In this document: piece by piece, positions 57,601 through 64,000 of the stretch
Numbering within the stretch: position 1 is the first letter of the stretch
Layout of the letters: the number at the start of each line of letters is the position of its first letter
Origin: Thelonectria olida
Lineage: Eukaryota; Ascomycota; Sordariomycetes; Hypocreales; Nectriaceae
Direction of reading: 5' to 3'
Assembly: GCA_020736575.1 (NCBI GenBank)
Contig: JAGPYM010000014.1
Location: forward strand, 434,001-498,000
DNA: 64,000 bases
Program-made: the position numbers and the translations under genes
The notes under the pieces: model-generated
Seen by the model: only the letters and a program-made list of their open reading frames with translations
Told to the model about the DNA's origin: nothing
Databases searched by the model: none

Positions 57601-60528
57601 TCTTCATGGGCTACACAGTCAAGTCGAAGCCTAAGACAGCTACAGCCGAGTCTCCAGCCACCCCATTCAGTGTTATGATTCACAAGCTCCAGGACCTGCT
57701 CAGTAGGTCAGAGCATTTCGAGGTCATTACTGTGCATCATAATACATTTGACGGAAACCATAGTAGCCCTGCCTCTATGCTCGGAAAGCAAATCCGCCTT
57801 CGTTTAGTTGCCGATGAGGATTCTGATATCCCACGTCCGTACCGAAATATTATGGTGTCGATTCACGCTATTGCAACCTTCAAGTCGCTGGATGACTACC
57901 TTCGTCCCCGTATCACATTGACCGAACGCCCACGTGGTTCTCGCCGAGACGGTCTTTCTAGGGCACTTGCCGCCATGGCCGGCCAAGCTGGAATCCCACT
58001 CAATAGTGTAGCCGCAGCACGATTTGCTGAGCGATCTCTTGGAGGCGCTCTGCCTCCTCCACCACCTCCACCTTCTGCCCCAACTCCTTCTGGTCATCGA
58101 CTCGTGAGAAAGTCCAAATCGCAATCTGGGATGTCTAGCACCCCTGATCAAACGGCTGGCCCCTCCAAGGACAAGTCCCTCTTGAGACGGTCCTCGAGGC
58201 GCCAGGCGGCTTCAGCCGAGACGCCCCCTCCACCACGACCCCCACCGGGAGATGATGAAGAGATGCAGGATACGCTAGAGTGTGCTGATGAGAAGCGACT
58301 GACTGATGATGAGGATGCTGGAGAGAGTAGCGCTTTGGATGCTATTGTTGGTGAACTGGAGGAAGATGTTGACGATGAATCGACTCAAGAAGATGTTTCG
58401 GCTGTCAACATGGAGGTTGCTGCTGGTGGTCGTGTCACTGCACGGAAGGAGGATGGAACTAGGATTGCCACTCCTACAGGGTCTGGTGCTCCTACCCGTC
58501 CTCCAGCGCCATCTGGCAGCCACAGCACTCCGACACCATCAACTTCGTCTTCACGGCACATGTCATACGCGTCGGCTCTCCAAGCTGTCCCTCAGGATTG
58601 GCACATCGAGTTCAGCTTGGACAGCAAGTTGATCCCCAATGAGACAACCATCTATCGGGCGGTCTATAATTCGGGAACAAACTCGGACGAGCATCTCAGC
58701 CGGAGCATCTGGTCTATGGTCCACCCAATTAAGTTCAAGCGTGTCAATGGGCCTCCGCCAGTGGAAACACTGTCCTTTACATCAAATGCTGAAGCTGACG
58801 CTGAGGACGAAAATGGTATCCCTGCCTCGTTAGCCAAGAACCCAACCACAGCCTCCATTCTCCGACTACTTAATATCCTTCACGACCTGAACAGCAACAT
58901 TGAAGATGTTTTGGTCGAACATAAGACTAATGTTGTTGGCCTGAATGTGGAGCCACTCTCCCAATTTGTCAACACCAAGCTTACCGCGAAGCTCAATCGT
59001 CAGCTGGAGGAGCCCCTGATAGTGGCTAGCAATTGTCTCCCTAGCTGGGCTGAGGACTTGGCTCGCTTGTATCCTTTCCTCTTCCCGTTTGAGACTCGAC
59101 ACCTCTTCCTTCAGTCCACTTCATTTGGATATGCACGATCTATGGCAAGGTGGCAGAATACTCAGTCCGCCGAGGAAAGCCGACGAGATAGGAATGGAGA
59201 GCGCCCATTCCTCGGACGGCTTCAGAGACAAAAGGTTCGAATCTCCCGACAAAAGATCCTGGAGTCTGCGCTCAAGGTGATGGAGCTTTATGGTGCCTCC
59301 CAGAGTATCCTCGAGGTTGAATACTTTGAGGAAGTTGGTACTGGACTGGGCCCGACCCTGGAGTTCTACTCTACTGTCTCGAAGGAATTCTCCAAGAAAA
59401 AGCTAAAACTATGGCGTGAGACCGATTCAAGTGGAATTGACGAGTTTGTGTTTGGGATCAGCGGCCTATTCCCTCGCCCACTAAGTGACGAAGAAGCTAC
59501 GACACCCAACGGAGAACGTATCCTTCATCTATTCAAGATGTTGGGAAAGTTTGTCGCTCGATCCATGATTGACTCCCGCATCATTGATATTCACCTCAAC
59601 CCCATCTTCTTCCGAATTGGAGATGGAGCATCCACCGGAGTCAAACTGTCGCTTGGAGCTGTCAAAATCGTCGATCCAGGCTTGGCGCGTTCATTGAAGA
59701 CAATCAAGAAGTTTGCATTGGCAAAGAAGGCCATTGACGAGGACCCCGAACGTACGCCGGCGCAAAAAGTAGTTGACACGGAAAACATCACCGTCGACGA
59801 TGTCAAGCTCGATGATCTTTGCCTGGACTTTACGCTACCTGGATATCCTAATATTGAACTCGAGGACAACGGCGTTCAGAAGCGAGTCACCATTGACAAC
59901 GTCGACTCGTATCTGGAAAAGGTGATTGATATGACGCTTGGATCAGGTGTTCGCCGCCAAGTCAAAGCCTTCCAGGCTGGATTCTCGCAGGTGTTCCCAT
60001 ACTCTGCACTCAGCGCCTTCACGCCCGATGAACTTGTAACCCTCTTTGGCCGGGCTGAGGAAGACTGGTCTCTTGAAAGTGAGTTTAAGAAGGGCCCAAA
60101 AATGAACTATCACTAACAATGTGTGCAGCTCTCCTTGATTCGATCAAGGCCGATCATGGTTATAACCTAGACAGCAAGAGTGTCAAGAATCTGCTTCAGG
60201 TCATGAGCGAGTATGATGCAGCACAGCGTCGGGAGTTCTTGCAGTTCACAACAGGAAGCCCAAAACTCCCCATTGGAGGTATGTCGTACAATGATATGTG
60301 TTAATGTGAAGCATTCTGACAATGATGACAGGTTTCAAGAGCTTGACCCCAATGTTCACAGTGGTTTGCAAGCCCAGCGAGCATCCATACACGTCTGACG
60401 ACTATCTCCCCAGCGTCATGACGTGCGTCAACTATCTGAAGCTTCCCGATTACACCAATTTGTCAACGATGAGGAAGCAGCTGTCTACGGCGGTCAAGGA
60501 AGGTCAGGGAGCTTTCCACCTGTCGTAG
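54638..60528 (+). CDS. UFD4: HECT-type ubiquitin ligase with armadillo repeats, Ufd4/TRIP12 family
   Basis: Exons 54638-54939, 55020-55120, 55198-60078, 60129-60278 and 60332-60528 give 1,876 residues from MSSRITRSSARQ (or 1,909 with an upstream exon). The Ser/Lys/Arg-rich N-terminus leads to a Glu/Asp run, then the armadillo-like core (LRSDDLSVQLIALQELSEIL, MLLACRCLANLMEALP, ALSTLEKISVEYP). A long acidic insertion lies at about 57000-57190. The C-terminal HECT domain starts around LEVEYFEEVGTGLGPTLEFY and includes LFPRPLSDEEA, KFVARSMIDSRIIDIHLNP and PLSALSAF-like FPYSALSAFTPDELV. The catalytic Cys is 1843 in SVMTCVNYLKLPDY, ending LSTAVKEGQGAFHLS. Ufd4 acts in the ubiquitin-fusion and Arg/N-degron degradation pathways. 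Confidence 0.94.
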
Positions 60529-61291
60529 AGGAGCCTCAACTTGCGATAATGCCAATAATGCCCTGAACAAGTCCTGGCAGCCCAACGAAGGCACCACTAC
60601 TCTTCATAATCATGAACGAAACACATGGTTCACGACATCTGAATTCCCCTAAAAACGCTTGGCGCTTTGATGCCACTCACGACACGAACACCGAAACTTT
60701 TTGTTGATGGATCTGGAAGACGGGAATAGACAAGGGAGGATACCTGCGCGGTCTCAACGCACAATGCATGATGGAGGGTAATTAGGCGTAGCGAAATTTT
60801 TCATCAGAATTGCAGGAATGAATTGATTGGTATTGGCAGTGGTTTCCCAGCGTTTCCCGTCTGGGGATGACAATATGGGCCGTACGCGGCAAAAAGGCTG
60901 TAGCTGATAGAGATGAATTAAGTGTTCCTTGATTTGTAAACCCAGTCTTATAAAGTGAAAACGCTTTAATAATGGCTGCATAAACTACACGATGCTGATG
61001 ATGATGATGAGATGAATCCTGAGAACTCGCTCTATCGTGACCATTCCTCATACTATTGCCAGAAGTACCTGCTTGCTGACCTTAAGACAGAAAACCCAGA
61101 CGCCAAGCAAGAACAAGGATGCAAGAGGCCCCTTGGCCTGGGCCTATTCTCACAAAGTCCATCATTACCGTACCAAAATAGTTCTATCCTTGCTTGCGAA
61201 CAATTGCCCTGGACCCCCGTACGTATCTCATATACTAGGAAAGACAAACAGATAAAAGAAAAATAGTCCGCCGCTAAGATTACTAGGCTTT
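60529..61291. other. Tail-to-tail intergenic region
   Basis: About 760 bases between the convergent 3' ends of UFD4 and the right-edge gene. ATGATGATGATGAGATGA near 60995. No gene. Confidence 0.4.
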
Positions 61292-64000
61292 TCAAAGATG
61301 GGCATCGTCATCATCCTCCGAATCCCAAATCTCAGGCGGAAGCCGCGCATCATCATGCAAAAGACTATCCGGCAGCGTCTGACTCTTTGTCAAGAGCTGG
61401 GATTCCAGCCCGCCACTCGCTCCGTTCCCGGCGGCAAGGTCTGTCGGCAGTTGGAGTGGCGAATGGTCGTTGAAGACTAGGCTGCTGGACGAGTGAAGCT
61501 GCGGGTGCGAGGGGTGTCGGTGGGAGGCGGCGGAGGACTTTTCGGGCGTGGAGGCCTGTGATGCGGTTGTTGCCTGCGAGGGGCGGATGGTGTTGAGAGG
61601 GGGGCGGGAGGCACGGTAGGATGACGGAGTGAAGCCTGTTAGAGGCGGGAGGCGAGAGGAAGGGCGTTTGAAAGTAGAGATTGATGATTTCCTGGGTGTG
61701 AGCTTTGTTGGAGTTGATGAGGCGGACGCGGACAAAGTCTTTTGCCGCTTGTTTTCGGCTTCAGGGGTTGAGGGGACGAGGATGTCGTCTGAAGTCGGGA
61801 ACGACGTTGACTGGGCAATATCGCTTTGGAGTTGGGCTTCGACTTGCTGCGAGATGCTGATGCTGGGTGTAGGCGTTGGGTTCTTCCCCTTGTGCTGGGA
61901 AGAGCTGGGGAGGAGTTGCACTTGTTCATCTTCCTCTTCCTCGTCGTCGACGACCTCCTGGTCGAGTGGGTGAGCGTCGACTTCCTTAAAGAGGGCGTGT
62001 CGGAGATTCCACATCAGCTGGCCAACGACGGCAGGCGGGAAGTAAGCATAGCGGGTGACGTCGCCACTGATCCATTCTTCCTCGCGCATATCGTCACTGT
62101 TCATGGGATTATTGAGCTCATATACCTGGGGCAAGGTATATCGCCACGTGCTGCTTCCGTCAATACGACCTGGATCTGCGCATGCCATGTACTGCAAGAG
62201 CTCTCCGTCAAAAAGCCAGAAGCGAACGACTTGCGCGGGGATTTTGAAGGGGAGTGTGATATGTGCCTGGAAACCCTCTACGACGGCCGAGAGCGTGTCT
62301 TGATCGAGCGGCAGGATGATGTCGGTTCGGGCCGAGGGGAATGGCAAAGATTGGAGAGTGGCAGGGGCTACCCGCTGCGACTCAAGGGGCTGTGTCTGAG
62401 TAGTGGCATGGAGAGCAGGTTCATGTAGAGGCTTGCGAACACGGCGTCGATTGGGTCTAGACCTGAGTGGTGAAGACGAGCGAGGAGGTAGTGTCGTGAC
62501 TTCAGAGCTTGGAGCGAGGACAGGAGGTGTAGTTGCCTTGGATTTGACAGACTCTTCTTCCTCTGTCGATGCAATTTCGCTCATGACAAGCTGCGTTTCA
62601 GGCCCGGCAACATATTCGCCATCGTCCTGATTCTCATCAAAGACGTCGAAATCCTCGTCATCCTCATCTGAATCAGGAATCTCATCCAAGACAACCCTTT
62701 TGCCTTTCCGAGGGGAGAATAGTTTTCTTGGTGTTGGGCTCGCCGTCTTCCCTAGCTCCGTACTCTCGCCTCTCCGCCGGGGCTTAGTTGGGGTTTCCAT
62801 CTCATCCAGCGCTGATGATGTCTCAGCTGACTCCATTCTGTTCACACTGGGTGACCCAAGATTCTGGCTTCGTAGCGGCGTGAGCTCGTCCTTATCCCAG
62901 CTGTCCGTAGCGAAAGAATCCTGAATCACGACTTCTTTGCGTGGTCGAGGTGTCATGGACCTGCGAGGCTTTCCTGGGAGCCCCTTGAGGATGGACCTTG
63001 GACCAGATCCTGCCGCTGGTGATGACTTCTTCTTGAGAGGCGTGCCAGCTTTATCTGGCGGGCCGTAGCGGTCTATCATTCTTTCCACAGGGGTAGGCAT
63101 CGATGGGGTGGAAAGCGCAGAAAGCTGGCTGGAAGAAGGCACCTCGTCGCGGGTAGTTTGCTTGACAACTGGTCGCTTGACAGGAGTCTGCTTTGCAGGA
63201 GTCTGCGGCACAATGGATTCCTCACGTTCTGCAGTGGGCGATTCGATAACGACCTGCTTTCCCTTGCCCTTGGGTGAGGCAAACCGTAGTCGACGTGCCG
63301 TAGCAGGTGAACTGGAAGCTTGTTTTCGACGAAGTGGACTTGGACTTGCTGGGTCAAGGAGCCAGTCCTGGAAACCTCCTTCATCCTCACCCTCCTGTTC
63401 CTCGTCCTCATCCTCGGAGTCCTTGATACATAGCGCATGCGCTGGGTCTCGACCCAGAAATTGGGTCAGAGTCTGGGTGTGGTAGCTGGAGGTTGGGAGA
63501 TCGCCGAGCGTTCTGCGTCGAGTTTCCTTCTTTTCCTGGCCCTTCTGTTCGGTGTCGGAGTCGTCACCCAGGGTTCGTCTTCGTTTGCTTCTGTCGTTTT
63601 TGGTCGTTGTCTTTCTCGAATTGGCCCTTCGTTTCCTCCCACTCGACACTGGCTCGTCATCTTCATCATTTTGTTCATTATTTTGCGCATTCCCGTTCTC
63701 CTTGTTCTCTTTGTTCTCATCCACCTGGACATTGTCGTCGTCGGCGTCGGCGTCGTCGTCACTGTCGCTGAGAATAACGGGCTCTCTTTCCTCCTCGAAG
63801 CTCGACACAAAGTCAATCTGGGTCAGGGTCTGCTGGCGCAGGGACCTCGCGGGAACGACATTATCCTTCTTGCGGGTCTGCTTGCCATATGTCCGGACAA
63901 CTCTTCTTCGCGGGGGGAAGTGAACCTGCTGCTCGCCCGGCGTCGAGTGGTAGACTCGACTTGGAGGCGGGACGCCGCGGGAGCGGGTCTGCGGGGGCAT
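61292..64000 (-). CDS. Large acidic, Ser/Pro-rich nuclear protein, unknown function
   Basis: A 902-residue intronless frame; the ATG is the last three bases of the window, so an upstream exon or start beyond the edge cannot be excluded. It starts MPPQTRSRGVPPPS. Residues 1 to about 500 are disordered and basic/acidic mixed, with clusters such as SGRKRRANSRK, RSKRRR and KGKGKQVVIES that look like nuclear localisation signals, plus Ser/Thr-Pro sites. An ordered segment lies at about 555-680: TDIILPLDQDTL, HITLPFKIPAQVVRFWLFDG, WRYTLPQVYELNNPM and AYFPPAVVGQLMWNLRHALF. The C-terminus ends LPPEIWDSEDDDDAHL. No domain is recognised; a DNA-linked role is a guess from composition and should not be relied on. 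Confidence 0.75.
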   Translation of the reverse strand: MPPQTRSRGVPPPSRVYHSTPGEQQVHFPPRRRVVRTYGKQTRKKDNVVPARSLRQQTLTQIDFVSSFEEEREPVILSDSDDDADADDDNVQVDENKENKENGNAQNNEQNDEDDEPVSSGRKRRANSRKTTTKNDRSKRRRTLGDDSDTEQKGQEKKETRRRTLGDLPTSSYHTQTLTQFLGRDPAHALCIKDSEDEDEEQEGEDEGGFQDWLLDPASPSPLRRKQASSSPATARRLRFASPKGKGKQVVIESPTAEREESIVPQTPAKQTPVKRPVVKQTTRDEVPSSSQLSALSTPSMPTPVERMIDRYGPPDKAGTPLKKKSSPAAGSGPRSILKGLPGKPRRSMTPRPRKEVVIQDSFATDSWDKDELTPLRSQNLGSPSVNRMESAETSSALDEMETPTKPRRRGESTELGKTASPTPRKLFSPRKGKRVVLDEIPDSDEDDEDFDVFDENQDDGEYVAGPETQLVMSEIASTEEEESVKSKATTPPVLAPSSEVTTLPPRSSSPLRSRPNRRRVRKPLHEPALHATTQTQPLESQRVAPATLQSLPFPSARTDIILPLDQDTLSAVVEGFQAHITLPFKIPAQVVRFWLFDGELLQYMACADPGRIDGSSTWRYTLPQVYELNNPMNSDDMREEEWISGDVTRYAYFPPAVVGQLMWNLRHALFKEVDAHPLDQEVVDDEEEEDEQVQLLPSSSQHKGKNPTPTPSISISQQVEAQLQSDIAQSTSFPTSDDILVPSTPEAENKRQKTLSASASSTPTKLTPRKSSISTFKRPSSRLPPLTGFTPSSYRASRPPLNTIRPSQATTASQASTPEKSSAASHRHPSHPQLHSSSSLVFNDHSPLQLPTDLAAGNGASGGLESQLLTKSQTLPDSLLHDDARLPPEIWDSEDDDDAHL

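Overview
The window looks like nuclear DNA of a filamentous ascomycete (Pezizomycotina, probably Sordariomycetes/Hypocreales). The signs are short introns, mostly about 50-80 bases, with CTAAC-type branch sites and GT-AG ends; dense genes on both strands; large low-complexity proteins; and typical fungal families such as the TOK1 potassium channel, Zds1, a long Not4, a DUF2433 protein and a PTH11/rhodopsin-like membrane protein. The species is an inference. I found no tRNA, rRNA, CRISPR array, intact transposon or biosynthetic cluster. Exon coordinates were worked out by hand from splice signals, phase and protein continuity.

Layout. 0-16.6 kb: the 5' part of a Srp40-like nucleolar protein (-), a C3HC/Rsm1-like zinc-finger protein (+), a DUF3632-like protein (+), a long coiled-coil protein (-) with a 5' leader intron, an acidic nuclear protein with a SANT-like end (-), the PP2A activator RRD1 (+), and a small Ala/Pro/Thr/Glu-rich protein (-). 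16.6-24.5 kb: a gene-poor stretch with a degenerate telomere-like repeat, a probable mitochondrial alpha/beta-hydrolase (-), and TOK1 (+). 24.4-31.5 kb: NOT4 (-), rebuilt from two large reading frames joined by a 710-base intron, divergent from the complex I 30-kDa subunit (+). 31.4-38.6 kb: two small proteins of unknown function and a seven-helix membrane protein (-), separated by stretches without clear genes. 38.6-45.7 kb: ZDS1 (-) followed by about 4 kb without a convincing gene. 45.7-52 kb: a DUF2433 RGG protein (+), COQ5 (-), an unlisted 53-residue single-pass membrane protein (-), and the branched-chain keto-acid dehydrogenase E1 alpha subunit (+). 52-64 kb: the HECT ubiquitin ligase UFD4 (+) with a possible distant first exon, and a large acidic nuclear protein (-) whose start lies at the window edge.

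The genes are mostly unrelated housekeeping functions rather than a pathway. Loose themes are mitochondrial metabolism (complex I, COQ5, E1 alpha, the hydrolase), PP2A control (RRD1 and ZDS1) and ubiquitin ligases (NOT4 and UFD4). I did not find a new multi-gene system. The most useful observations are gene-structure ones: the NOT4 intron and its two possible C-termini, the UFD4 first exon, the six-base ZDS1 first exon and the 53-residue membrane protein.
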